Positions 1-8,504 of a DNA stretch of 64,000 bases are shown one piece after another. The position numbers and the translations under genes are program-made. This DNA is from Actinomyces johnsonii (lineage in GTDB: Bacteria > Actinomycetota > Actinomycetes > Actinomycetales > Actinomycetaceae), in NCBI RefSeq assembly GCF_006546835.1, contig NZ_VICB01000004.1, positions 403,132 to 467,131 on the forward strand. The letters are read 5' to 3'. The notes beneath the pieces are model-generated. The model made no database searches and was not told where the DNA came from. It worked only from the letters and a program-made list of their open reading frames with translations. Position 1 is the stretch's first letter; every line of letters begins with the position of its first letter.

Positions 1-1
1 C

Positions 2-304
2 CGGCTCACCCCGGGGCTGGCCCAGTCCACTCTTGCAGCACGCTCCGTCCTTATCGACGTCGCCCAGCACCGTGAGGTCATCACCTACGGAGAGCTCAGC
101 GAGGCGATCGGACGGAGCGTGCTGCCGCGTCATATGGGTCCCCTCCTCAGTATGATCGATCACGACTGCGCCGCCCGGGGCGAGCCGGGCCTGGCTGCCC
201 TGGTGGTCTCGGCGGCCACCGGTGAGGTCGGCACCCGCGATGAGAGCTGGGCGCCGCCCCAAAGGCGCGCCTGCTGGATGCAGTGGGGCAGGGGCGTCCG
301 CTGA
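2..304 (+). CDS. C-terminal part of an unidentified conserved protein (5' truncated)
   Basis: An open frame enters from the left edge and stops at 302-304, leaving 100 residues. The visible part contains an ITYGELSEAIG segment followed by a MGPLLSMIDHDC stretch and a GLAALVV strand. This YGEL...LGxLL...C...LPALVV layout recalls small actinobacterial proteins with a winged-helix fold like the DNA-binding half of alkyltransferases, but the assignment is from pattern memory only. Nothing upstream is visible, so function, operon and full length cannot be judged. The downstream SAM riboswitch separates it from metF. Confidence 0.55.
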   Translation, partial: RLTPGLAQSTLAARSVLIDVAQHREVITYGELSEAIGRSVLPRHMGPLLSMIDHDCAARGEPGLAALVVSAATGEVGTRDESWAPPQRRACWMQWGRGVR

Positions 305-430
305 CCCGGCCTGCCCACGGCGCAGCGCCACGGGGCGGTGCCGGTGGGGATGGGACGGCTCGCGGACCGGGCAGGTCGATCTCACTATTCGGGACGCCGG
401 ATGGGGGGAAGGATGCTCGTGGTTTGATAC

Positions 431-517
431 GCTCGACCATCCAGAGCGGCCGAGAGACCTGGTTCGATGACGCCGCAGCAACCCGGTGCGCGGGTGCTTC
501 AGCCAGGATCGATGGAG
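431..517 (+). promoter_or_regulatory. SAM-I (S-box) riboswitch
   Basis: Matches the S-box consensus in order: CCAGAG, a GCGGC arm that pairs with GCCGC, GAGAGACCTGG, TTCGATGA, GCAGCAACC, then GGTGCTTCAGCCAGG. The core lies between about 441 and 507; P1 would be formed by CCATC near 438 and GATGG at 511-515. The 3' side runs into the metF Shine-Dalgarno (GGAG, 514-517), so SAM binding could act on translation by sequestering the ribosome-binding site. No U-tract terminator lies between the aptamer and the gene. It controls metF-metE, as expected for methionine biosynthesis. Confidence 0.85.
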
Positions 518-522
518 ACGAC

Positions 523-1707
523 GTGCTAGACAACGAGCCCACGGAGCCCACTGCAGCAATCGAAGGCCGCAACGATGATCCGGGCGACGCCGAACGGGCG
601 ACGAGCCGCTCGCTGCCCACCGTCAGTCTGGAGCTCTTCCCCCCTCGTGCGGGCAAGGCCGCCTCAGCCACCTGGGGACGCATCGACAGACTCCTGGCCA
701 CCGGTCCCGACTTCGTGTCGGTGACCTACCGGCCGGCCTTCGTCACCGACCCGGTGCCTGGAAGCGGCGAGAAGGGGCGCTGGCAGCAGTGCGATGCGCC
801 TCGGGTGCGCGCGGTCCAGGAGGAATCCAATCCATCCGAGGGCGTCCTCGCCCATGTGCTCGGCTCCAGCGCCGTCCCCCTCATGGCGCACCTGACCTGT
901 ATCGGCTACCGCAAGCGGGAGGCCGTCGACATCATCACTCGCTTCCTGCGCATGGGAGTGCGGCGCTTCCTGGCGCTGCGGGGCGACCCCCCTACCGGCA
1001 CCCGGGCCGACGACGTCGCCGGGGAACTGCGCCACGCCGACGCCCTCGTCCGGGTCATCCGGGAGGTCGAGGCCGACTACTTCGGCGACGGCAGGCGCCA
1101 TGTCACCATAGCCGTAGCCGCATACCCGGCCACCAACGACCACATCGAGGCCATCGAAGTGCTCGCCTCCAAGCAGGCCGCCGGGGCCGACCTGGCGATC
1201 ACCCAGGTGTTCTACGATCCGGCGGACTACGTGGCCCTGACCAATGCCGCCTCCTATGCGGGCGTGAACATCCCGATCCTCCCCGGCGTCATCCCCCTGA
1301 CCGACCTGGGACGGCTCACCCGCCTCGAGGCGCTCACCGGGGTCAAGGTGCCCGACGCCCTGCGCTCCTCATTGGGGTCCGCCAGCGGCGCCACCCTCGT
1401 GGAACGCGGCATCGGTGCGACACTCGACCTGGCCACGGCGCTACTGAGGGCCGGGGCGCCCGGACTGCACCTGTACACCTTCAACCGGACCCGCCCCGCT
1501 CTCGACGTCATCAGCCATCTGCGGTTGGGCGGCATCCTGGCCGGGGCCGCCCCCGACCGGGAGGTGCGCGACGCCGTCGACCGCGGCTACCTCCAGGCCA
1601 CCCCCGGCCGTGGCCCCTCCTTCCTGCGCTGCGGTTCCCCGGGCGCAGCAGTCTCTTCCCGTCACCCCGTCCAGCCCCACACCACCATCACCAAGGAGAA
1701 TGCATGA
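523..1707 (+). CDS. metF: Methylenetetrahydrofolate reductase MetF
   Basis: Reduces 5,10-methylene-THF to 5-methyl-THF, the methyl donor used by MetE encoded next. 394 residues from the chosen GTG. Family landmarks are VSLELFPPR near the N-terminus, LTCIGYRK and a RFLALRGDPP segment (FAD/folate barrel), DLAITQVFYD, and LHLYTFNR near the C-terminus. The frame is open back to 283, but that would run through the riboswitch; GTG at 523 has GGAG five bases upstream and lies directly after the aptamer, so it is preferred. The N-terminal 30 residues are a non-conserved acidic extension. The stop overlaps the metE start by 4 bp (ATGA), indicating translational coupling. Confidence 0.93.
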   Translation: MLDNEPTEPTAAIEGRNDDPGDAERATSRSLPTVSLELFPPRAGKAASATWGRIDRLLATGPDFVSVTYRPAFVTDPVPGSGEKGRWQQCDAPRVRAVQEESNPSEGVLAHVLGSSAVPLMAHLTCIGYRKREAVDIITRFLRMGVRRFLALRGDPPTGTRADDVAGELRHADALVRVIREVEADYFGDGRRHVTIAVAAYPATNDHIEAIEVLASKQAAGADLAITQVFYDPADYVALTNAASYAGVNIPILPGVIPLTDLGRLTRLEALTGVKVPDALRSSLGSASGATLVERGIGATLDLATALLRAGAPGLHLYTFNRTRPALDVISHLRLGGILAGAAPDREVRDAVDRGYLQATPGRGPSFLRCGSPGAAVSSRHPVQPHTTITKENA

Positions 1708-4094
1708 GCGCCAACCCCGAGTCGGCCGCCCCCGCCTCGCCGGCGGAGATTGCCGTGACCGAGTCGCAGGTCCCCTCGGCACCCCTGCCGGGGGCCACCA
1801 TCCTGGGCTACCCACGTATCGGTAGGGACCGTGAACTCAAACGCGCTGTGGAGTCCTTCTGGAAGGGAAACCTGAACGCCGACGAGCTGCGCCACGCAGC
1901 TTCCGAGCTGCGCGGGGCGACCCGTTCTCGCCTGGCGGAGCTGGGCCTGACCCAACCCGCCTCGGTGCCCGCGGACTTCACCCTCTACGACCAGGTCCTC
2001 CAGGTGACCGCCACCCTGGGCGCGGTCCCCGCCCGCTTCCGCGACCTGCTGGACGCCGATGGAGCACTCGACGTCGAGGGCTACTTCACGCTGGCTCGTG
2101 GTGAAGGAGCCCGCCCCGCCCTGGAGATGACCAAATGGCTCGACTCCAACTACCACTACCTGGTTCCCGAGATCGACGCCTCCACCCCCATCGGCTACGT
2201 CGACACCGCCATCGCCGACCAGGTCCGCGAGGCCAAGGAAGCCGGGGTAGAGGTGCGCCCCGTCGTCGTGGGACCGATCAGCTACCTGCTCATGGCCAAG
2301 CCCTCCGACGAGGCGGCCGAGGGCTTCCACCCCCTGGATCGGCTCGGCGACGTCCTGCACGCCTACGGCCACCTGCTCATGGACCTGCAGAAGGCCGGCG
2401 CCACCTGGGTCCAGCTCGACGAACCCGCCCTGGTCTCCGACTCCTGGAACATCGATCGCGAGCGCATCCTCCAGGCCGTGCGCGACGCCTACACCTGGCT
2501 GGGCGCCATCGTGGAGCGCCCCCAGATCCTGGTGGCCGGAACCTACGGCTCCCTGGGCGACGCCCTGCCCATGCTCGGGCGGGCCCCGATCGAGGCTGTG
2601 GGCCTCGACCTCGTGGCGGGCTCGCTGCCCGAAGCCGGCGACCTGGCCTCCCTGGAGAGCAAGGCCGTCGTCGCCGGCGTCGTCTCGGGACGCAACATCT
2701 GGCGCACCGACCTGGACGCGGCGCTGAGCACGCTCGAGCAGCTGCGCGAGCGCCTGCCCGAGGGTACCCCCATCACCGTGGCCACCTCCACGTCCCTCCA
2801 GCACGTGCCCCACGACGTCGAGCGCGAGACCGCCATCGACCCGCAGATCCGTTCCTGGCTCGCCTTCGCCGACCAGAAGGTCGGCGAGGTCATCGCCCTG
2901 GCCAGGGGACTGGCCGAGGGGCGCGAGGCCATCGCCGCCGAGCTCGCCCAGGACGCCGACCTGCGCAACCAGCGCGCAGCCCACCCGGGCGTGCACCGCG
3001 ACGAGGTGCGCGCCGCCGTCGACGCCGTCACCGAGGGCGACCGCACCCGTGCCCCCTACGCCGAGCGCAAGGCCGCCCAGGACGAGCGCCTCGGCCTGCC
3101 GGAGCTGCCCACCACCACCATCGGCTCCTTCCCGCAGACCGCCGAGATCCGCAAAGCCCGGGCCGCCCGGCGCAAGGGCGAGATCGGCGAGGCCGCCTAC
3201 GACGAGGCCATGCGCGCGGAGATCGCCAGCGTCGTGGCCCTCCAGGAGCGCCTCGGCCTGGACGTCCTAGTGCACGGCGAGGCCGAGCGCAACGACATGG
3301 TCCAGTACTTCGCCGAACTGCTCGACGGCTTCGTGACCACCGAGCACGGCTGGGTCCAGTCCTACGGCTCGCGCTGCACCCGCCCCTCCATCCTGTGGGG
3401 AGACGTCGTGCGCCCCGAACCGATGACGGTGGCCTGGTCGGCCTACGCCCAGTCCTTGACCGACAAGCCCCTCAAGGGGATGCTCACAGGCCCGGTGACG
3501 ATCATGGCCTGGTCCTTCGTGCGCGACGACATCCCGCGCGCCCAGGTCGCCGACCAGCTGGGCCTGGCCCTACGCCAGGAGGTCGCAGACCTCGAGGCCG
3601 CGGGCATCGGCGTCATCCAGGTCGACGAGCCCGCCATCCGCGAGACCCTGCCGTTGCGCCGCACCGACCGCCCCGCCTATCTGGAATGGTCCGTCGGCTC
3701 CTTCCGCCTAGCCACCGGGGGCGCCGCACCCGCCACCCAGGTCCACACCCACCTGTGCTACTCCGAGTTCGACGTCGTCATCGACGCGGTCGACCACCTC
3801 GACGCCGACGTCACCTCCATCGAGGCCTCCCGCTCGCGCATGGACATCCTTCCCGCCGTGGCCGAGCACGGCTTCGAGCGTCAACTCGGCCCAGGTGTAT
3901 GGGACATCCACTCCCCGCGCGTTCCCAGCCAGGCCGAGTGCACCGAGCTGCTCCAGCGCGCCGTGGACGCCCTGGGCGCGGAGAAGGTGTGGGTCAATCC
4001 GGACTGCGGTCTCAAGACCCGCGCCTACGCCGAGACCGAGGCGAGCCTGGCCAGTCTCGTGGGGGCCGCCCGCGCCGTGCGCGCGACCCTGTGA
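1704..4094 (+). CDS. metE: Cobalamin-independent methionine synthase MetE
   Basis: Transfers the methyl group of 5-methyl-THF polyglutamate to homocysteine, in the cytoplasm. 796 residues, slightly longer than the usual ~755 because of a ~30-residue N-terminal tail before the ILGYPRIG motif. Two related barrels are visible: the N-terminal one with TWVQLDEPAL and the catalytic C-terminal one with TTTIGSFPQT, GVIQVDEPAIRE, VHTHLCYSEF (zinc ligands His and Cys) and VNPDCGLKTR (third ligand Cys). AAGGAG stands 5 bases before the ATG. Second gene of the riboswitch-controlled metFE operon, followed immediately by a terminator. Confidence 0.96.
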   Translation: MSANPESAAPASPAEIAVTESQVPSAPLPGATILGYPRIGRDRELKRAVESFWKGNLNADELRHAASELRGATRSRLAELGLTQPASVPADFTLYDQVLQVTATLGAVPARFRDLLDADGALDVEGYFTLARGEGARPALEMTKWLDSNYHYLVPEIDASTPIGYVDTAIADQVREAKEAGVEVRPVVVGPISYLLMAKPSDEAAEGFHPLDRLGDVLHAYGHLLMDLQKAGATWVQLDEPALVSDSWNIDRERILQAVRDAYTWLGAIVERPQILVAGTYGSLGDALPMLGRAPIEAVGLDLVAGSLPEAGDLASLESKAVVAGVVSGRNIWRTDLDAALSTLEQLRERLPEGTPITVATSTSLQHVPHDVERETAIDPQIRSWLAFADQKVGEVIALARGLAEGREAIAAELAQDADLRNQRAAHPGVHRDEVRAAVDAVTEGDRTRAPYAERKAAQDERLGLPELPTTTIGSFPQTAEIRKARAARRKGEIGEAAYDEAMRAEIASVVALQERLGLDVLVHGEAERNDMVQYFAELLDGFVTTEHGWVQSYGSRCTRPSILWGDVVRPEPMTVAWSAYAQSLTDKPLKGMLTGPVTIMAWSFVRDDIPRAQVADQLGLALRQEVADLEAAGIGVIQVDEPAIRETLPLRRTDRPAYLEWSVGSFRLATGGAAPATQVHTHLCYSEFDVVIDAVDHLDADVTSIEASRSRMDILPAVAEHGFERQLGPGVWDIHSPRVPSQAECTELLQRAVDALGAEKVWVNPDCGLKTRAYAETEASLASLVGAARAVRATL

Positions 4095-4121
4095 GCTTCT
4101 GAGACGCTTCGCGGTACCTCT

Positions 4122-4158
4122 AGGCGGCCTGGGAGAGGACATCTCTCCCAGGCCGCCT
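4122..4158 (+). terminator. Terminator after metE
   Basis: A perfect 16-bp inverted repeat (arms 4122-4137 and 4143-4158) around a 5-nt loop. No U-tract follows, as is common in actinobacteria. It lies 27 bp after the metE stop and just before the hisD promoter. Confidence 0.85.
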
Positions 4159-4171
4159 CGCGCGGGGCCGG

Positions 4172-4177
4172 TAGGCT
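4172..4177 (+). promoter_or_regulatory. -10 element of a leaderless hisD promoter
   Basis: TAGGCT followed by 7 nt and then the hisD ATG, with no Shine-Dalgarno. Transcription would start at or next to the A of the start codon. Confidence 0.6.
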
Positions 4178-4184
4178 TGTCGGC

Positions 4185-5525
4185 ATGCTCTCCCGTATCG
4201 ATCTGCGCAGCTCCCGACTCGGCCCCCGCGAGCTGGCACAGGCTCTTCCCCGGGCCGCCCTCAACGTGTCCGCCGCCCAGACCGCGGTGGCCCCTCTGAT
4301 CGAGGACGTCCGCTCCCAGGGCGCGGCCGCCCTGCGCGACGCCGCCGAGCGCTTCGACGGCGTACGCCCCGTCCACCTCCGCGTGCCCGCACAGGCCATC
4401 GCCCAGGCGCTCAACGACCTGGATCCGACGGTGCACGAGGCTCTGGAGGTGTCCATCGCCCACAACCGAGCCGGTCACGCCGCTCAGGTGCCCACCGAGC
4501 GCACCACCGAGGTGGTCCCCGGAGGCGCCATTACCCAGCGCTGGATCCCGGTCAAGCGCGTCGGCCTCTACGTTCCCGGGGGACTGGCCGTATACCCCTC
4601 CAGCGTGGTCATGAACGCGGTCGCGGCCCAGGTCGCCGGCGTCGAGCAGATCGCCGTGGCCAGCCCGCCCCAGGCGGAATTCGGCGGACTGCCCCACCCC
4701 ACGATCCTGGCGGCGTGCGCACTGCTGGGACTGACCGAGGTCTACGCCGTTGGCGGCGCCCAGGCGATCGCGATGTTCGCCTACGGCGCCGATGCCCAGA
4801 ACGACATCGACCGCGCCGACGCCGGGGGAGAGGCCCTGTGCCGGGGAGTCGATGTCATCACCGGTCCCGGCAACGTCTACGTGGCCGCCGCCAAGCGCGC
4901 CGTCATGGGGACGGTGGGAATCGATGCCGAGGCGGGCCCCACAGAGATCGCCGTCCTGGCCGACGCCGGTGCCAACCCCGAGTACGTGGCCGCCGACCTG
5001 CTCTCCCAGGCGGAGCACGATCCCAATGCCGGCAGTGTTCTCATCACCGACTCCCCGGAGCTGGCCGAGGCCGTCGACGCCGCGCTCGAGCGCAGGCTCA
5101 GTGCGACCCGGCACCGGGACCGGGCAGGCACCGCCCTGAACGGTCCACAGTCGGGCATCATCCTGGTGCGCGACCTCGAGCAGGGCGTGCAGGTCGCCGA
5201 CGCCTACGCCGCCGAGCACCTGGAAATCCACACCGCCGACGCCGCCGAGGTGGCCCGTCGCGTCCGTAACGCCGGGGCGATCTTCGTGGGCCCCTTCAGC
5301 CCGGTGCCCCTGGGCGACTACCTGGCGGGTTCCAACCACGTCCTGCCCACAGGCGGTACCGCCCGTTTCGCCGCCGGGCTGAGCGTCATGGCCTTCCTCA
5401 AACCGGTCCAGCTCATCGAGTACGACGCAGGCGCCCTGGAGGCCATGACACCCCCGCTGGAAGTACTGGCGACGTGCGAGGACCTGCCCGCTCACGGTGA
5501 GGCGGCTCGCGCCCGGATAGAGTGA
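4185..5525 (+). CDS. hisD: Histidinol dehydrogenase HisD
   Basis: Catalyses the last two steps of histidine synthesis, histidinol to histidine with 2 NAD+. 446 residues, normal length. Typical motifs are [33 protein letters not shown], the [12 protein letters not shown] loop, [10 protein letters not shown] with the following SQAEHDP (catalytic and zinc-binding Gln/His), EHLEIHT and [10 protein letters not shown]. The start sits 7 nt after a TAGGCT hexamer and lacks a ribosome-binding site, so the mRNA is probably leaderless. In many actinobacteria hisD is followed directly by hisC and hisB; here the next his gene is 12 kb away, beyond the polysaccharide locus. Confidence 0.96.
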   Translation: MLSRIDLRSSRLGPRELAQALPRAALNVSAAQTAVAPLIEDVRSQGAAALRDAAERFDGVRPVHLRVPAQAIAQALNDLDPTVHEALEVSIAHNRAGHAAQVPTERTTEVVPGGAITQRWIPVKRVGLYVPGGLAVYPSSVVMNAVAAQVAGVEQIAVASPPQAEFGGLPHPTILAACALLGLTEVYAVGGAQAIAMFAYGADAQNDIDRADAGGEALCRGVDVITGPGNVYVAAAKRAVMGTVGIDAEAGPTEIAVLADAGANPEYVAADLLSQAEHDPNAGSVLITDSPELAEAVDAALERRLSATRHRDRAGTALNGPQSGIILVRDLEQGVQVADAYAAEHLEIHTADAAEVARRVRNAGAIFVGPFSPVPLGDYLAGSNHVLPTGGTARFAAGLSVMAFLKPVQLIEYDAGALEAMTPPLEVLATCEDLPAHGEAARARIE

Positions 5526-5847
5526 GAAAGATGATCGACCGGGCCACCGAGATCGTTATGTGATCTTCTCCGTGCTCATCGAGGAGGGAGCGCCGCGACC
5601 GAGGCACTCCCTCCTCGAGTCTTCAACCGTTGCAATGACGCCGTTTGAGGGCGTTGTGAGCCTTCCTCCAATAGAGTGCCGGCCGGATAGTCGAATGACA
5701 CAGTGTTGCGAAGCGTTATTCTATTGTTATATTTGGTCTTGGCGCACGGTGTGCCGTGCCCGACGGGCTGAGTTCCCACACCCGTCACCCCCGGGCACGC
5801 CGCACCGAGGCGTTGGTATCGGCTGGCTTTAGCTCACTCTTCCGGTA
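5526..5847 (+). promoter_or_regulatory. Intergenic region with promoter of the polysaccharide operon
   Basis: After the hisD terminator the DNA becomes AT-rich at about 5690-5740, in sharp contrast with its surroundings. It contains TTGCGA (5706-5711), a 16-bp spacer and TATATT (5728-5733), the most canonical housekeeping promoter in this part of the window. No other gene was found in the gap. The transcript would carry a leader of about 100 nt before the first small gene. Confidence 0.5.
5579..5618 (+). terminator. Terminator after hisD
   Basis: Perfect 11-bp inverted repeat (TCGAGGAGGGA and its complement) around an 18-nt loop, 54 bp after the hisD stop. Confidence 0.7.
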
Positions 5848-6144
5848 ATGCCGGTCGGTATCGGCCCTACCCCTTGGATCCAGATGGATGGCCTCATGCA
5901 CTACTCCCCATTCGCCGCCGGAACCGGACTGTTCGTTGTGTGGTACGTCGCTCCGGCAGGCTCCCTTCCCGCACTCGTTGCCCGTTTCCTCATTGACTGC
6001 GCCGGACTGGTATTCGTCGCCATCCTGGCATTCTTCCTGCTGACCAACCTCTACGGCGCCGTACGCGGCCTGCTCCCGCGCTCGCGCAGCGCCATGGGAC
6101 GTCACGTCCAACGGCGCGGCGGCACGATGAGTCTGCGGGCGTGA
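5848..6144 (+). CDS. Small membrane protein of the polysaccharide locus
   Basis: Up to 98 residues with two predicted membrane segments (around FAAGTGLFVVWYV and LIDCAGLVFVAILAFFLL) and a short basic C-terminal tail. The start is uncertain: ATG at 5848 or in-frame ATGs at 5884 and 5896, none with a good ribosome-binding site. Its TGA overlaps the start of the synthase gene (TGATG), so the two are translationally coupled. No family was recognised. By position it may be an accessory subunit of the GT2 synthase, as small membrane partners accompany several synthase-dependent polysaccharide systems; that role is inference. Confidence 0.6.
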   Translation: MPVGIGPTPWIQMDGLMHYSPFAAGTGLFVVWYVAPAGSLPALVARFLIDCAGLVFVAILAFFLLTNLYGAVRGLLPRSRSAMGRHVQRRGGTMSLRA

Positions 6145-7700
6145 TGAGTACGCAGATTTCGTTGATGCTCATGGATCTCGGCCCCTCGAGCCCCCTGGGA
6201 ATCCTCGACCGCGTCGGTTGGTGGGGCGCACTGGGAATGATCGCCGTCGCCCTCGTCTACACGCTGTTCATGCTGCTGGCCTCCCGCGGGGCCCCGAAGC
6301 ACGGTGGGGCCTCGCACCCGGATGCCCCGCTTCTCATTGTCATCCTCATGCCCTGCCTCAACGAGGCGGAGGTGATCGGAGCCAGTGTCAGGCGCCTTAC
6401 CTCGATTCCGGACCCCGGTCTGCGCATCATGGTCATCGACGACGGCTCCGACGACGACACCGCCCAGGTGGCCGCCCAAGCCGGGGATGCACGGGTCGAG
6501 GTAGTGCGACGCCGTCCCCCGCACGCCCGTCTGGGGAAGGGGGAGGCGCTCAACGACGCGCTGTCGATCGTGCGCTCCCGCTGCACGTCGGTGTCCTCCT
6601 CCAGGGTAGTCGTGGGGGTCATGGACGCCGACGGCCGACTCGACCCGCACGCCATCGGCGAGGTCCGCAAGGCCTTCGCCCCCCAGGAGGTCGGTGCCGT
6701 CCAGATGGGCGTGCGCATCAACAACCGTTTCGGCTCACTGCTGGCCCGTATGCAGGACATGGAGTTTGTCATCTTCACCGAGGTCTTCCAGCGGGGACGG
6801 CGCCGAGTCCACAGCGTCGGCATGGGCGGCAACGCCCAGTTCGTCCGCCTCAGCGCGCTCGACGCCCTGGGCCCCAGGCCCTGGACCCGGTCCCTGACTG
6901 AAGACTTCGATCTGGGGATCCGGCTCAACGCCACCAGCTGGACCAACGAGTTCTGGCCCTCGGCCTCCGTCCACCAGCAGGGCGTGACCAACATGCGTCG
7001 CCTCATGCGCCAACGCACCCGCTGGTTCCAGGGAAACCTCCAAGCGCTGCACCTCCTGCGCTCCGTCGCCCGCGAGCAGAGGGGACTGGGACGCGCCGAC
7101 ACGCTCTGGCAGATTCTCACGCCCTACCTTCTTCTGACCGGGTCCCTGCTGACCCTGTCGTTCCTCATCACGATGGTGACCGCCGCTGTGGCTGCGGTCC
7201 TGAGGTGGGAGCAGTCGTGGGCCTGGCTCGTGGGCGCCTACGTCATCGCCTTCGGGCCGGCGCTCATCTATGCCTGGATCTACTGGCGCATCGAGCGCAG
7301 AGAGGGCCTGAACCTGATTAAGGCGGTGGGCTACTCCCATCTGTTCGTCCTCTACGGACTCCTTCCCAGCCTCTACGGCTGGCGAGCCGTGGCCAGGGAG
7401 ATGACCGGACGAACCGGTTGGGCCAAGACGGCTCGCGAGGCCGAGCCGGCCCAGGGTGCCGATCCCTCCCGGACAGCTGCGGCCGTCGCCGCTCCGGGAG
7501 GGCCGCCGCCCGGAGGATCGCCGGGGCCGGGCGACCGACCCGCTCCACCCGGGGCTCGGCAGTCGCCAGCGCCAGCCGCATTGGGGACTCCTGATCAGGG
7601 TCGATCAACCCTGGCCGGCGCCCCCATGACCGGGGCGACGATCGTGGGGCGCAGCTCCCACCACACAGCGGGAAACCTGACCAATGAGGAGATGAGATGA
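6144..7700 (+). CDS. Processive family 2 glycosyltransferase (polysaccharide synthase)
   Basis: 518 residues. An N-terminal membrane segment (about 10-45) precedes a GT-A domain with MPCLNEA, VIDDGSDDD, VMDADG (metal-binding DxD), TEDFDLG (catalytic base) and QRTRW, the QxxRW signature of processive GT2 enzymes such as cellulose, hyaluronan and poly-GlcNAc synthases. Three or four further membrane segments follow (about 330-420), then a Pro/Ala/Gly-rich tail of about 90 residues without a PilZ domain. It should polymerise a nucleotide-sugar at the membrane and translocate the chain. The neighbouring UDP-GlcNAc 2-epimerase suggests ManNAc or GlcNAc as substrate. GTG at 6141 is an alternative start; the stop overlaps the next gene by 4 bp. 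Confidence 0.85.
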   Translation: MSTQISLMLMDLGPSSPLGILDRVGWWGALGMIAVALVYTLFMLLASRGAPKHGGASHPDAPLLIVILMPCLNEAEVIGASVRRLTSIPDPGLRIMVIDDGSDDDTAQVAAQAGDARVEVVRRRPPHARLGKGEALNDALSIVRSRCTSVSSSRVVVGVMDADGRLDPHAIGEVRKAFAPQEVGAVQMGVRINNRFGSLLARMQDMEFVIFTEVFQRGRRRVHSVGMGGNAQFVRLSALDALGPRPWTRSLTEDFDLGIRLNATSWTNEFWPSASVHQQGVTNMRRLMRQRTRWFQGNLQALHLLRSVAREQRGLGRADTLWQILTPYLLLTGSLLTLSFLITMVTAAVAAVLRWEQSWAWLVGAYVIAFGPALIYAWIYWRIERREGLNLIKAVGYSHLFVLYGLLPSLYGWRAVAREMTGRTGWAKTAREAEPAQGADPSRTAAAVAAPGGPPPGGSPGPGDRPAPPGARQSPAPAALGTPDQGRSTLAGAPMTGATIVGRSSHHTAGNLTNEEMR

Positions 7701-8410
7701 CAGCCACCACCGGCCCTCAGCACGTAGGAGTCCTTGACGGAGCCCGTCATGGCAAGGTCCTGCGCCGCGGACTACTGGTCGGCTGCGTCCTGGCACTGAT
7801 CCTAGGAGTCACCGTGTACTGCCACGCCAGGGAAGCCGGCACCCATGACTGCGACCAATGGGAGATCGTCTTCGACGGCTACGGCGAGGCCTCGTGCGCA
7901 GACGGCCTGCTTCGCCTCAAGCCGACGTCGGCCAACTCCCAGGACAAGACGCATGCGGGACTGGCCAAGTCCACTACGGTCGAGGTCGAGGAGGGCAATG
8001 TCCAGACCATCCACACCAGGATGACCACCGTCAGTCAACTCCGTGAGGACGGCAGTCCCAACGCCTGGGAGGTCGCCTGGCTCCTGTGGAACTACTCCGA
8101 CAACAACCACTTCTACGCCCTGGCCCTCAAGCCCAACGGCTGGGAGGTCTCCAAACAGGACACCGCCTACGAGGGCGCCCAGCGCTTCCTGGCCTCCGGC
8201 AACACTCCCGTCTACCCGCCCGGGGCGAGCCACGATGTCACCGTCGCCATTGACACCACCAACCCAGCAGCGGTCAGCTTCGTCATCACCGTGGACGGAA
8301 AGGAGCTCGGAACAGTGACCGACTCCCAGACCCCCTACCGGTCCGGAGCCGTAGCGGCCTACTGCGAGGACTCCGACGTCACCTTCACCCCGATTACCGA
8401 GGACCAGTGA
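7697..8410 (+). CDS. Membrane-anchored extracellular protein, probably jelly-roll (ConA/LamG-like)
   Basis: 237 residues. One signal-anchor segment (about 23-43, LLVGCVLALILGV) is followed by an extracellular domain of alternating strands with WEIVFDGYG, WLLWNYSDNNHFYALAL, NGWEVSKQD and a C-terminal VAAYCEDSDVTF strand. This arrangement resembles beta-sandwich carbohydrate-binding or lyase-like folds of the concanavalin type; the family call is by pattern only. Four Cys lie outside the membrane. It is translationally coupled to the synthase (ATGA overlap), so a role in binding or guiding the nascent polymer is plausible but inferred. Confidence 0.6.
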   Translation: MTATTGPQHVGVLDGARHGKVLRRGLLVGCVLALILGVTVYCHAREAGTHDCDQWEIVFDGYGEASCADGLLRLKPTSANSQDKTHAGLAKSTTVEVEEGNVQTIHTRMTTVSQLREDGSPNAWEVAWLLWNYSDNNHFYALALKPNGWEVSKQDTAYEGAQRFLASGNTPVYPPGASHDVTVAIDTTNPAAVSFVITVDGKELGTVTDSQTPYRSGAVAAYCEDSDVTFTPITEDQ

Positions 8411-8504
8411 GACCGGTCCGAGGCGGCCATTGCCCATCCCGATCCCGATCTTGGCGACCGGCCGTATCGGCGCCCGATCCCGACACACCTGAGCAGGAGA
8501 ACCC

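Noticed and set aside
789..1703. Open frame joined to the 5' end of metE, giving a 1101-residue protein
   Set aside because: It is the shadow frame of metF with arginine/proline-rich translation; metE starts at 1704 with AAGGAG and an ATGA overlap.
3708..5495. Long minus-strand open frame of 595 codons
   Set aside because: Antisense to metE and hisD, with Gly/Val/Asp-rich shadow composition usual for high-GC coding DNA.
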